64,000 nt of DNA from HR10 sp964615335 (GTDB lineage Bacteria; Acidobacteriota; Blastocatellia; HR10), in the NCBI GenBank assembly GCA_964615335.1, contig CAZTMT010000001.1, positions 248,001 through 312,000 of the forward strand. The letters run 5' to 3'. The notes beneath the pieces were generated by a model. That model saw only the letters and a program-made list of their open reading frames with translations. It was not told the origin of the DNA and made no database searches. Below are positions 56,657-64,000 of the stretch, in pieces. Position 1 is the stretch's first letter. The number at the start of each line of letters is the position of its first letter. Both the position numbers and the translations under genes were made by a program.

Positions 56657-59022
56657 TCGGTAAACCGTGGCCCAAAGTGGAAGCGCTTCAGAAATGCACG
56701 GGCCAGGCGCAGTACGCCGATGATCTTCAACTGCCGCGCATGCTCTATGCGAAGATCTTGCGCAGTCCTCATGCACATGCGCGCATCCGTCGCCTCGATG
56801 TGAGTCGGGCGCGGCAGTGGCCGGGCGTTCACGCCGTCCTCACCGGGCGCGATCTCCCGACGCGGTTCGGGATTCTGCCGGTCAGCCAGGACGAAGAAGC
56901 CCTCTGCACGGAGAAAGTGCGCTTTGTGGGGGATCCGGTCGCCGCCGTCGCCGCCGTTGATGAATGGACGGCGGAAGAAGCCCTGCGGCTCATCGAGGTC
57001 GAATACGAGCCGCTGCCGGCGCTCCTGACGCTGGAGGAGGCTCTCGCCGAGTCCTCCGTGCGCATTCACGACTACGGGGATGGGCCGAACATCCACAAGA
57101 TGGTCTCGCTCGAATTCGGCGACGTGGAGGAGGGGTTCGCGCAGGCCGAATACGTGCGCGAGGACATCTTCTTCTATGCCGGGAGCACGCACTTGCCGCT
57201 CGAGCAACATGCAGCCCTGGCGCATTACGGGCCCGATGGGAAGCTCACGCTCTGGAGTTCCACGCAGACCCCTCACTACGTGCATCGCACTCTGGCGAAG
57301 GTGCTCGGAGTGCCCCCTCATCGCATTCGCGTGATCGCTCCTCCGGTCGGAGGGGGATTCGGGGGCAAGAGCGATCCCTTCTCGCATGAGATCATCGTGG
57401 CGAAGCTCGCGATGATGACCGGTCGGCCGGTGAAGATCACGCTCACGCGCGAGGAGGTCTTCTACGTGCACCGAGGCCGCCACCCTGTGCTCATGTGGAT
57501 CAAGACAGGCGTCCGGCGCGATGGGACGATCACAGCCATGCATTTTCGCTCCTTCCTGGATGGGGGCGCGTATGGGAGCTATGGCGTCGCGACAACCTAT
57601 TACACGGGAGCGTTACAGACAATCACCTATCGCATTCCGCGTTACAAGTTCGAGGGCGTGCGCGTTTTCACGAACAAGCCTCCTTGCGGTCCGAAACGGG
57701 GACATGGGACGCCGCAACCGCGCTTCGCCCTGGAGGTTCATCTGGACAAGATCGCTGAAGATCTGGGGCTGGATCCTGTGGAGATGCGCCTCCGTCAGCT
57801 CGTCCGCGCCCCGTCGCTCACGGTGAACTGGTTGCGCATCTCAAGCTGCGGGCTACGGCAGTGCATCGAGCGCGTCGTGGAGGCCTCGCGATTCCGCGAG
57901 AAGTTCCGACGTCTTCCTTTCGGACGGGGTGTGGGATTCGCCTGTAGCGCGTACCTGAGCGGGGCGGGCCTGCCCATTTACTGGAACGATATGCCTCATT
58001 CGGGCGTCCAGATCGCGATTGACCGGGGAGGAGGGGTGACCGTCTTCTGCGGGAGCACGGATATCGGGCAGGGATCGGACTCTATTCTCGCTTCTATTGT
58101 CGCTGAGGTTTTGGGCCTCTTTCCCGAAGACGTTCGCGTGGTGACAGCCGATACGGGTCTGACGCCTGTGGATCTGGGGAGCTATTCGAGCCGCGTGACC
58201 GTCATGGCGGGGAACGCGGCTATCGAGGCGGCGGAGAAATTGCGCCGGCTGCTCTTTCGCGCGGTTGCTGAGAAGCTTGATGTTCCCGAAGATCAGCTCG
58301 CGGCGCGCGCGCGGCGTATTTTCGATCGGGCCGACCCGGAGCGCAGCGTGGACTTCGTCGAAGCCGCTCAACTGGCCGAAGCGCGCTTCGGCACGCTGGG
58401 AGCCGTCGGCAGCTACACGCCTCCCCGATCGCCCGGACGCTATAAAGGAGCGGGAGTCGGACCTTCGCCCTCATACAGTTATTCGGCGTGTGTCGCAGAG
58501 GTCGAAGTGGATCCCGAAACCGGATTCGTTCGGGTCCAGAAGCTGTGGATCGCACACGATGTCGGACGGGCGATTAACCCTCGCCTGGTCGAGGGGCAGA
58601 TTCACGGAAGCGTCTACATGGGATTGGGCGAGGCGCTTATGGAGGAACAGATCTTTCGCGCGCGCTCGGGATTGCACCGGATCCCCTCGATGCTCGATTA
58701 CAAGAGTCCGACGATGCTGGAGATGCCTGATGTCGAGTGCTTCTTGATCGAGACGGATGATCCTCATGGTCCGTTTGGTGCGAAGGAAGCTGGGCAGGGG
58801 CCGCTCTTGCCTGTCCCTCCGGCCATCGCTAACGCCGTGTATGACGCCATCGGCGTGCGTATTGACGAATTGCCCATCACGCCGGAGAAAGTGCTCAAAG
58901 GCTTGGAGGAAAAGGCACGGGGGGGGACGGGACGCGTCGGCCCGAAATCCATCCCCTCGCTCGCCTGGCCCGATCCGATCCGCGTCGAACCTCCTCCGGA
59001 GTGGCGCGGCGCTTCATCATAA
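56638..59022 (+). CDS. hcrA: 4-hydroxybenzoyl-CoA reductase-like molybdenum subunit (alpha)
   Basis: A 794-residue xanthine-oxidase-family Mo subunit. PPVGGGFGGKSDPF, REEVFYVHRGRHP, TNKPPCGPKRGHGTPQPRF, FCGSTDIGQGSDSI and GPFGAKEAGQGPLLPVPPAIANAVYD are the molybdopterin and active-site motifs. TNKPPCG and the length match the 4-hydroxybenzoyl-CoA reductase alpha group, which dehydroxylates 4-hydroxybenzoyl-CoA to benzoyl-CoA. Residue 720 is Gln where many xanthine-oxidase relatives have the catalytic Glu; whether this is normal for HcrA must be checked. GGAGGAGGGAGG precedes the ATG. It overlaps the small subunit gene by 19 bases. Confidence 0.88.
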   Translation: MEEFAVIGKPWPKVEALQKCTGQAQYADDLQLPRMLYAKILRSPHAHARIRRLDVSRARQWPGVHAVLTGRDLPTRFGILPVSQDEEALCTEKVRFVGDPVAAVAAVDEWTAEEALRLIEVEYEPLPALLTLEEALAESSVRIHDYGDGPNIHKMVSLEFGDVEEGFAQAEYVREDIFFYAGSTHLPLEQHAALAHYGPDGKLTLWSSTQTPHYVHRTLAKVLGVPPHRIRVIAPPVGGGFGGKSDPFSHEIIVAKLAMMTGRPVKITLTREEVFYVHRGRHPVLMWIKTGVRRDGTITAMHFRSFLDGGAYGSYGVATTYYTGALQTITYRIPRYKFEGVRVFTNKPPCGPKRGHGTPQPRFALEVHLDKIAEDLGLDPVEMRLRQLVRAPSLTVNWLRISSCGLRQCIERVVEASRFREKFRRLPFGRGVGFACSAYLSGAGLPIYWNDMPHSGVQIAIDRGGGVTVFCGSTDIGQGSDSILASIVAEVLGLFPEDVRVVTADTGLTPVDLGSYSSRVTVMAGNAAIEAAEKLRRLLFRAVAEKLDVPEDQLAARARRIFDRADPERSVDFVEAAQLAEARFGTLGAVGSYTPPRSPGRYKGAGVGPSPSYSYSACVAEVEVDPETGFVRVQKLWIAHDVGRAINPRLVEGQIHGSVYMGLGEALMEEQIFRARSGLHRIPSMLDYKSPTMLEMPDVECFLIETDDPHGPFGAKEAGQGPLLPVPPAIANAVYDAIGVRIDELPITPEKVLKGLEEKARGGTGRVGPKSIPSLAWPDPIRVEPPPEWRGASS

Positions 59023-59040
59023 CGCCTGAGAGGAGAAGCA

Positions 59041-60030
59041 ATGCTGCGACTTCCGGCCTTTCGCTACTATGCGCCACGGTCTCTCGAAGAGGCCCTCAGG
59101 ATTCTTGGCGATCACGGGGCACAGGCTCGCCTTGTCGCCGGAGGGACGGACCTCTACCCGAAAATGAAGAGGCGGCAGATCGAGCCGAAGGTCCTCATCA
59201 GCGTACGGCGCATTCCGGAGTTAACCCGCATCGCAGAAGCAGAAGAGGTAACGCTGGGGGCGGGGATCACGCTCTCGCAGATGCTCGCCCGCGAGAAGCT
59301 CATGAAGGCGTATCCGGCCCTGGCTCGCGCGTGCGCGATGATTGCTCATCCCTCGATCCGTTCGATGGGAACCATTGGAGGAAATCTGTGCGTGGACACC
59401 CGCTGCACCTACTACGATCAGACGTTCTTCTGGCGCGAAGCGCTCGGATTCTGTTTGAAGAAGGATGGGACGGTGTGTCCGGTGGCTCCTGGAGGGAATC
59501 GGTGTTGGGCCATCTCGTCTTCCGATGGGGCGCCGGTGATGATCGCTTTGGGCGCCCGACTTCGGCTCATCAGCCCGCGCGGTGAACGCCTCCTCGCGGC
59601 CGAAGAGTTCTATCGTGACGACGGCATTCACTACCTGGCGAAAGAGCCCGATGAGATTCTCGTCGAAGTGAAGCTCCCACGAGAGAACGGGTGGAGGAGC
59701 ACGTACTGGAAGTTACGCCGGCGCGGGTCCATAGACTTTCCTGTTCTCGGCGTGGCCATAGCTTTACGGCGCGAATCCCGGCAATGCCATGAGGCTCGTG
59801 TTGTCCTTGGGGCCGTCGGCTCTTGCCCGAAAAGGATTCGTGAGGCCGAAGCCCTTTTGGTGGGAAATCTGCTCGAACCCGAAGTCATCGAAGCAGCAGC
59901 TCACGCGGTCGCTCGTGCGATCAAGCCGCTCGACAACGCCGATTTCCTCCATCTCTATCGAAAGAGAATGGCTGCTGTCTTCACCCGACAGGCTCTCCGC
60001 GAATTGGCTGATGAGCGTGCTCCGGAGTAA
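59041..60030 (+). CDS. hcrB: 4-hydroxybenzoyl-CoA reductase-like FAD/[4Fe-4S] subunit (beta)
   Basis: The protein has 329 residues. LVAGGTDLYPKMKRRQ and TIGGNL are FAD-binding motifs of the CoxM-like fold. An insertion with Cys122, Cys138, Cys146 and Cys155 (DTRC, GFC, TVC, NRC) matches the extra [4Fe-4S] site that distinguishes the 4-hydroxybenzoyl-CoA reductase beta subunit from other members. DKPLDNADFLHLYRKRMAAVFT closes the fold. Electrons enter here from a ferredoxin-like donor. AGGAGAAG precedes the ATG, 18 bases after the alpha gene. Confidence 0.9.
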   Translation: MLRLPAFRYYAPRSLEEALRILGDHGAQARLVAGGTDLYPKMKRRQIEPKVLISVRRIPELTRIAEAEEVTLGAGITLSQMLAREKLMKAYPALARACAMIAHPSIRSMGTIGGNLCVDTRCTYYDQTFFWREALGFCLKKDGTVCPVAPGGNRCWAISSSDGAPVMIALGARLRLISPRGERLLAAEEFYRDDGIHYLAKEPDEILVEVKLPRENGWRSTYWKLRRRGSIDFPVLGVAIALRRESRQCHEARVVLGAVGSCPKRIREAEALLVGNLLEPEVIEAAAHAVARAIKPLDNADFLHLYRKRMAAVFTRQALRELADERAPE

Positions 60031-60063
60031 GCTCCGGCGAGTCAGCGAACGAGGGGGGGGATA

Positions 60064-60093
60064 TTGCTCTCTTGATAAGCGCCATGCCATAAT
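60064..60093 (+). promoter_or_regulatory. Possible promoter for coiled-coil protein gene
   Basis: TTGCTC, an 18-base spacer and CATAAT, about 50 bases upstream of the GTG at 60150. Weak -35. Confidence 0.3.
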
Positions 60094-60149
60094 TGGGGTG
60101 GTTTGGTCAGGTACCGCAGGAGAGAGTTTCTGAGAGAGGGGACTTGTCG

Positions 60150-60944
60150 GTGAAGGAAGAGTTCTTAGAGCTTTTGCGAACGGATCAGGCGTTCCGCGAG
60201 GAAGTGCGCCGCCAGCTCCTGACGGAGGAGCTGCTGGCGCTTCCGGAGAGGTTTGGGCAATTGGTGGCATTGGTGAGGGAAGCACTGACCTTGCTCGGTC
60301 ACGTCGTAGAGGCCGTTCAAGGATTGGCGGCAGCCCTGGCACAGTTGAGAGAACAAGTAGGGCAGTTGGAGGAGCGGGTGGCACGGCTAGAGGAGGCGGT
60401 GACACGATTGGCTGAGGCGCAAGCGCGGACTGAGGAGCGGGTGGGGAGGTTGGAGGAGGCAGTGGCACAATTGGCTGAGGCGCAAGCGCGGACGGAGAGG
60501 CGCGTTGAGGAGTTGGCCCAGGCGCAGCTCGATGTGCAGAAAGCCATATACTCTTTAGCCCAACAGGTCGGTCGGTTAAGTGAAGTGATCGGATTCACTT
60601 TAGAAGACCTGGCTCGCGAAGTGACCCCAGCTTACTTAGCGCAGCATTACGGGATCCGTGTGGGGGAGTTAGAACGCCGGTTCTTCACAGTTGGAGGCGA
60701 AGAGATTGAGATTGATCTCTATGGAGAGGGGTGGCGGGACAGCGAACCGGTCGTTGTGATCGGAGAGGTTCGGAGCCGGATCTATGGGCGGGATGTCGAA
60801 GCCACGGTGAGGCGGGCGCGCGAGGTGCAGTCTCAAGTTACCGGGACGCCTGTCGTCGTTCTTTTCGGGTTCGTCATACACCCTTCGGCTCGGGAGGTCG
60901 CCCACCGATTGGGAGCGATCGTGATCTCCTCTTCAGGCCGATGA
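60150..60944 (+). CDS. Coiled-coil protein with PD-(D/E)XK-like C-terminal domain (DUF3782-like)
   Basis: A 264-residue protein. The N-terminus (KEEFLELLRTDQAFREEVRRQL) and a long coiled coil (about 45-150) with two near-identical 21-residue units lead to a C-terminal domain (about 160-264) with GEEIEIDLYGEG and VIGEVRSR, resembling the core acidic residues of PD-(D/E)XK nuclease-like proteins of the DUF3782 type found in thermophiles and cyanobacteria. Function unknown. The base composition is more AT-rich (TTA and other rare codons) than its neighbours, so recent transfer is possible. The GTG follows GAGAGGGG; a TTG at 60144 is possible. Confidence 0.75.
   Translation: MKEEFLELLRTDQAFREEVRRQLLTEELLALPERFGQLVALVREALTLLGHVVEAVQGLAAALAQLREQVGQLEERVARLEEAVTRLAEAQARTEERVGRLEEAVAQLAEAQARTERRVEELAQAQLDVQKAIYSLAQQVGRLSEVIGFTLEDLAREVTPAYLAQHYGIRVGELERRFFTVGGEEIEIDLYGEGWRDSEPVVVIGEVRSRIYGRDVEATVRRAREVQSQVTGTPVVVLFGFVIHPSAREVAHRLGAIVISSSGR
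60369..60510 (+). repeat. 63-bp tandem repeat inside coiled-coil gene
   Basis: Units start at 60369, 60432 and (partial) 60495, exactly 63 bases (21 codons, three heptads) apart. Each unit encodes ERVxRLEEAVxxLAEAQARTE. The heptad phase is preserved, so the coiled coil can change length without loss of register. Confidence 0.8.
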
Positions 60945-60950
60945 GAGGTC

Positions 60951-61025
60951 TGGAGGCGGCGCTGGGATTCGAACCCAGGTATCGAGGTTTTGCAGACCTC
61001 CGCCTTACCACTTGGCTACGCCGCC
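60951..61025 (-). tRNA. tRNA-Cys (GCA anticodon)
   Basis: A 75-base tRNA with encoded CCA. Acceptor GGCGGCG pairs with CGCCGCC; anticodon stem GAGGT/ACCTC with loop CTGCAAA, giving anticodon GCA (Cys). Discriminator T(U), as expected for Cys. Confidence 0.95.
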
Positions 61026-61041
61026 TCGTCTCGCGGTCAAA

Positions 61042-61071
61042 ATTATAATCGGCGAAGGCTCATATTTTCAA
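61042..61071 (-). promoter_or_regulatory. Promoter for tRNA-Cys
   Basis: On the minus strand: TTGAAA, an 18-base spacer and TATAAT (perfect -10). The spacer and -10 run through one arm of the inverted repeat at 61048-61060. Confidence 0.55.
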
Positions 61072-61133
61072 CCGCCCGCTCTCGCCCGGACGATCTGTCA
61101 GGACCCGAGTTCTGACAGTCAGCCTTCGCCGAT
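61048..61133. repeat. Inverted repeat with internal hairpin between tRNA-Gly and tRNA-Cys
   Basis: Perfect 13-base arms (61048-61060 and 61121-61133; sequence ATCGGCGAAGGCT and its complement) enclose 60 bases. Inside is a second perfect stem, CTGTCAG at 61095-61101 pairing with CTGACAG at 61112-61118. It could be a processing structure, a terminator-like element for tRNA-Gly or the remains of a small mobile element. Confidence 0.7.
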
Positions 61134-61145
61134 CCTATAAGTCCC

Positions 61146-61220
<75 letters not shown>

Positions 61221-61233
61221 TCTCACCGCTAAA

Positions 61234-61261
61234 ATTGTACTCACGCGACCGCCCATGTCAA
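61234..61261 (-). promoter_or_regulatory. Promoter for tRNA-Gly
   Basis: On the minus strand: TTGACA, a 16-base spacer and TACAAT, 14-15 bases before the tRNA 5' end and just past the yebC stop. Confidence 0.6.
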
Positions 61262-61275
61262 GAGCGATGTGTCTC

Positions 61276-62031
61276 TCACGAGAGGGTCGCCCGGGCCATC
61301 TCCTCAGCCGGGATGTCGAAGTTCGCCGAGACCCGTTGCACATCGTCGTGATCTTCCAGAGCGTCCATGAGCTTGAGCATGAGAGCCGCTTCTTTGCCTT
61401 CCAGGCGAACATAGGATTGCGGGATCATGGTGATCTGGGCCGTCACCGGATGAATCCCCGCGTGCTTGACCTTCTCCAGGACCAGATCAAAATCTTCTGG
61501 GGCTGTGAGGATCTCATAGTTCCCTTCATCGTCCACGCGCACGTCTTCGGCTCCCGCTTCCAGAGCGAGATCGAAGATCTCCTCCTCCGATCGCGCCCCC
61601 TTTTCGATGGCGATATAGCCCTTCTTCTGAAACATCCAGGCGACGCATCCGCTCTCGCCGAGATTGCCTCCGTATCGGGAGAAGATATGCCGCAGCTCGG
61701 ACACAGTCCGATTCCGATTACTGGTCATGGCTTCGACCAGGACGGCCACGCCCCCGGGACCATAGCCCTCGTAGATGACCTCTTCGTACTGTTCTCCGGC
61801 GATCTTCCCCGTGCCGCGATCAATGGCCCGTTGAATCGTCTCCTGCGGCATATTGTTGGCTTTGGCCTCGGCGATCGCCTTCCGCAAGCGCGGATTCGCT
61901 TCCGGGTCGCCTCCCCCCAGGCGGGCGGCCACGCTGATCTCGCGGATGAGCTTACTGAAGAGCTTCCCCCGCTTGGCATCGGCCGCGAGCTTCTTATGCT
62001 TGATCTGGTGCCATTTCGAATGTCCTGACAT
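61276..62031 (-). CDS. yebC: YebC/PmpR family protein
   Basis: A 251-residue YebC. The N-terminal MSGHSKWHQIKHKKLAADAKRGKLFSKLIREI is diagnostic, followed by PETNPRLRKAIAEAKANNMPQETIQRAIDRGTG-like sequence. The family has been described as a DNA-binding regulator and, more recently, as a factor helping ribosomes through proline-rich sequences (TACO1-like). It is monocistronic; the two tRNA genes lie downstream with their own promoters. Confidence 0.95.
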   Translation of the reverse strand: MSGHSKWHQIKHKKLAADAKRGKLFSKLIREISVAARLGGGDPEANPRLRKAIAEAKANNMPQETIQRAIDRGTGKIAGEQYEEVIYEGYGPGGVAVLVEAMTSNRNRTVSELRHIFSRYGGNLGESGCVAWMFQKKGYIAIEKGARSEEEIFDLALEAGAEDVRVDDEGNYEILTAPEDFDLVLEKVKHAGIHPVTAQITMIPQSYVRLEGKEAALMLKLMDALEDHDDVQRVSANFDIPAEEMARATLS

Positions 62032-62125
62032 CGGTTCATCCCCTGGCTGAATAAGTCGCTTGGGAAGGTAATCATATCATGGCGGGCGCGAAGGTGCAAA
62101 CGCTTCTTTCCGATGGCGCCCGGGA

Positions 62126-62257
62126 TCACTTCGGCGAGAACTTACGATAAAGCCCATAAGCTATCAGGAACGAGAGAAGAAAGATCAGGGAGGGGACGAT
62201 GACTCCCCAGAACACACTGTGCGAACGGGAGGTCCAGAGGAGAAATCCCTCAGGCAT
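62126..62257 (-). CDS. Tiny membrane protein following the SSS symporter (second)
   Basis: A 43-residue protein with one hydrophobic helix (about 13-37: HSVFWGVIVPSLIFLLSFLIAYGL) and a basic end. GGGAGGACGAAC precedes the ATG, and the start overlaps the stop of the small gene upstream (ATGCCTGA). Too short for family assignment. Position and overlaps suggest it is an accessory subunit of the symporter. Confidence 0.6.
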   Translation of the reverse strand: MPEGFLLWTSRSHSVFWGVIVPSLIFLLSFLIAYGLYRKFSPK

Positions 62258-62390
62258 GTTCGTCCTCCCGATGCGTCGTGGCGCGTTCTCGTTGCCGTCG
62301 GCGGTAGGAGATATAGGCGAAGAGCATTCCCAAAAAGGAGGCTACGTAGGCGATCGAGAGACCGATGAGAACCGAGAGCCCTTCGTTCAT
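62250..62390 (-). CDS. Tiny membrane protein following the SSS symporter (first)
   Basis: A 46-residue protein with a single hydrophobic helix (about 5-29: LSVLIGLSIAYVASFLGMLFAYISY) followed by a strongly basic RRRQRER tail. GGGAGGAGG precedes the ATG, which overlaps the symporter stop (ATGA). Its stop overlaps the next tiny gene. Translational coupling to the symporter is very likely. Small accessory proteins of sodium:solute symporters are known in some archaea and bacteria; equivalence here is inferred. Confidence 0.65.
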   Translation of the reverse strand: MNEGLSVLIGLSIAYVASFLGMLFAYISYRRRQRERATTHREDEHA

Positions 62391-64000
62391 CGGACCTCCT
62401 CCCAGCGGATGATTTTGTCCAACTGCTCCAAATACTCCTTCTGTCTCCTCTCGTACTCGGTGGAGACAGCTCGGAGCTTCGGATCAATGATCCAGTGCAT
62501 GACGGCGGTCAGGAGGACGCCTCCGATGAGGATCGCCCAACCGGCCCACAGTTGGAGAAGCGCAAGAGCCACACCCAGCATGAGCGCCATGTAAGCGAGC
62601 GGAGAGATGAGGATCGCGAGCCAATCTTCGCGCGTCCATTCTTCGGCTTCCTCGGCCGACCACTGGCGCTTGAGGAAGGAGTGGCGCGTCACATTCCGGG
62701 GGGCAATCAAGCCGAGGCGTTCGGCCTCAGCCCGCACAGGACCCCACCAACCGATGGGGCGAGACATGACGTAATAGCGGACAAGCTGCCTCATATCTTC
62801 AGGAGGCGTCATGTACGTCACCGGCACATAGATCGCCGCACCGAGCCCCATCAGGATCCAGAATTGCAGATAGTCGGGCAGATTCGGGATCACCCCGAAG
62901 GCCGGCAGGACCCAAACGACTAACCAACTCAAACCGAGATTCGCGATCCAGGCGATCAAGTATCCCCACGCGTTGAAGCGCCACCAGACGACCTGCAAGA
63001 TGTTGGGCAGCCACACTCCGGCAGCCATGATCCAGAGGGCGAAAATGAGCCATTTGGTGATCTCCTCCATCATCAGGCCGTAGAAGAAAGAGCCGATGAG
63101 CACCAGGAGTGTCGAGAGACGCCCCACCCATACCAGCTCGCGTTCGGACGCCTGCGGTTTGATGTAGTGGTGGTAAAGATCGCGCGTCGCGTACACGGCT
63201 CCGAGATTCAGGTGCGAGGCGACCGTCGAGAGGTGAATGGCGACGATCGCGGCCAGAAAGAATCCGAGCATCCCCGCCGGCAGCAGCTCCAGACCCAGCC
63301 GATACCATCCCAGCTCATACTGCGCGCGATCGGGGATGTTCGGATAAAGAACGTAAAAACCCAAGATCGCGACAGCCCAGAGGGCATTCCGCGTGAGCAC
63401 GAGCATCGTCCCCCACCAGATCGAATAGGAGGCATCGCGCACGGTTCGCGCCGATTGGATACGCTGGGCCTCGACGTACCAGTCAATTGCCGTTCCCATC
63501 CCGAATCCGCCCACGGTGGCAATCATGAGCATGGTCACAAACCACGCGATGGGGAAGTCGCCCGAGAAGAGTCCCGTGAAGGCGAAGGGATCGGCGCGCC
63601 ACGACTCCCCCATCGCTTGCAGCTTCGCGAGAATCCCTTGCGGCCCTCCCGCTTCGAAAATACCCCACAGCGAGACGATCAAAATGGCGATGAAGGCGAT
63701 AACCCCCTGCTGGAAGTCAGCCATGACGACGCCCCAATATCCGGCCGCGAGGACGTAAATGGCGCATACGGTCGAGAAGAGAACCAGGCCGACCCAATCC
63801 GGCCATCCGAAGATGAGATGACAGAGCTTCCCCATCGCGATCCCCACCCAGCCCAGGATGAACATGTTCATGAAAACCATCCATCCGGCGATCCATCCGC
63901 GCAGGAGTTCACTCCCGAGACCGCTGAAACGCAGGCTCTGCCACTCGGCCTGGCTGTAGGCGAGCGATCGGCGAAAGATGCGCGCGCTGACGAAGGCGCT
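62387..64000 (-). CDS. Sodium:solute symporter (SSS family), N-terminus outside window
   Basis: 537 residues are present; the frame is open to the window edge, so the start lies beyond 64000. Multiple hydrophobic helices are visible (about 12); GYWGVVMADFQQGVIAFIAI and GLFSGDFPIAWFVTMLMIATVGGFGMGTAIDWYVEAQR carry the family pattern, with a conserved Asp/Trp region. The C-terminal 80 residues form a hydrophobic hairpin and basic tail. Family members import sugars, amino acids, nucleosides, carboxylates or iodide with sodium. Two tiny membrane-protein genes overlap its 3' end. Substrate unknown. Confidence 0.88.
   Translation of the reverse strand, partial: SAFVSARIFRRSLAYSQAEWQSLRFSGLGSELLRGWIAGWMVFMNMFILGWVGIAMGKLCHLIFGWPDWVGLVLFSTVCAIYVLAAGYWGVVMADFQQGVIAFIAILIVSLWGIFEAGGPQGILAKLQAMGESWRADPFAFTGLFSGDFPIAWFVTMLMIATVGGFGMGTAIDWYVEAQRIQSARTVRDASYSIWWGTMLVLTRNALWAVAILGFYVLYPNIPDRAQYELGWYRLGLELLPAGMLGFFLAAIVAIHLSTVASHLNLGAVYATRDLYHHYIKPQASERELVWVGRLSTLLVLIGSFFYGLMMEEITKWLIFALWIMAAGVWLPNILQVVWWRFNAWGYLIAWIANLGLSWLVVWVLPAFGVIPNLPDYLQFWILMGLGAAIYVPVTYMTPPEDMRQLVRYYVMSRPIGWWGPVRAEAERLGLIAPRNVTRHSFLKRQWSAEEAEEWTREDWLAILISPLAYMALMLGVALALLQLWAGWAILIGGVLLTAVMHWIIDPKLRAVSTEYERRQKEYLEQLDKIIRWEEVR

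Overview
The window is bacterial chromosome: high GC, densely coded, mostly short gaps or ATGA-type overlaps, with about 60 protein genes and three tRNA genes. There is no rRNA, CRISPR array, integrase or insertion sequence. Several features lean towards Acidobacteriota, perhaps a thermophilic aerobe: a serine/threonine kinase fused to FlgO-like and HEAT domains, a TPR protein with a carboxypeptidase-regulatory-like N-terminus, a CusF-SCO1 fusion, a DUF420 oxidase-associated protein and several arginine/glutamate-rich proteins. This placement is inference; no marker gene settles it.

Layout. 1-1592: the 3' end of hutH, then a small membrane protein coupled to an ABC-2 permease. 1650-5381: DUF420 protein, two family 2 glycosyltransferases and a Wzx-type flippase (surface glycan). 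5522-8566: a four-gene operon of a pteridine-reductase-like SDR, QueD, an ornithine cyclodeaminase family protein and an amidohydrolase. 8567-9551: a non-coding stretch with a possible minus-strand RNA, then a helical protein of unknown function. 9568-13230: pcrA/uvrD and ubiE on one strand, queE diverging from them. 13339-17825: a tightly coupled operon of TPR protein, type IV pilin-like protein, ABC permease, TPR-like membrane protein and ABC ATPase, reminiscent of the Myxococcus PilGHI pilus transporter. 17895-19867: glycosyltransferase plus methyltransferase. 19957-25735: a minus-strand run of ribA, a PafA-like phosphatase, an epimerase, Mut7-C, thiG and a secreted FG-GAP-like protein.

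25963-30680: three amino-acid or dicarboxylate transporters and an overlapping microprotein. 30717-32159: queF and the divergent SCO1 gene. 32173-40044: a seven-gene minus-strand operon (asparaginase, class V aminotransferase, MsbA-type exporter, yicC, gmk, coaBC, udg). 40249-42648: a large secreted serine hydrolase-NamZ (DUF1343) fusion, probably for peptidoglycan recycling. 42708-47456: exopolysaccharide initiation transferase, glycosyltransferase, methyltransferase and a 3-hydroxyisobutyrate-dehydrogenase-like enzyme. 47618-52650: the kinase, a ROK protein, a diaminopentanoate-dehydrogenase-like enzyme and a D-amino-acid-transaminase-like enzyme. 52678-60030: XdhC, an MFS exporter, tRNA-Gln, and a TetR-regulated hcrCAB-like operon for a molybdenum 4-hydroxybenzoyl-CoA reductase-type enzyme. 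60150-64000: a coiled-coil PD-(D/E)XK-like protein, tRNA-Cys, tRNA-Gly, yebC, two tiny membrane proteins and a sodium:solute symporter running off the end.

Themes. Three of the four queuosine-precursor enzymes (QueD, QueE, QueF) are present at separate loci. In three places tiny membrane proteins are coupled by overlapping codons to transporter genes. Several promoter-like sequences sit so close to the start codon that leaderless mRNAs are likely. The observations most worth a second look are the pilin-ABC operon with its catalytically degenerate ATPase, the serine hydrolase-NamZ fusion, the hcr cluster and the transporter microproteins.
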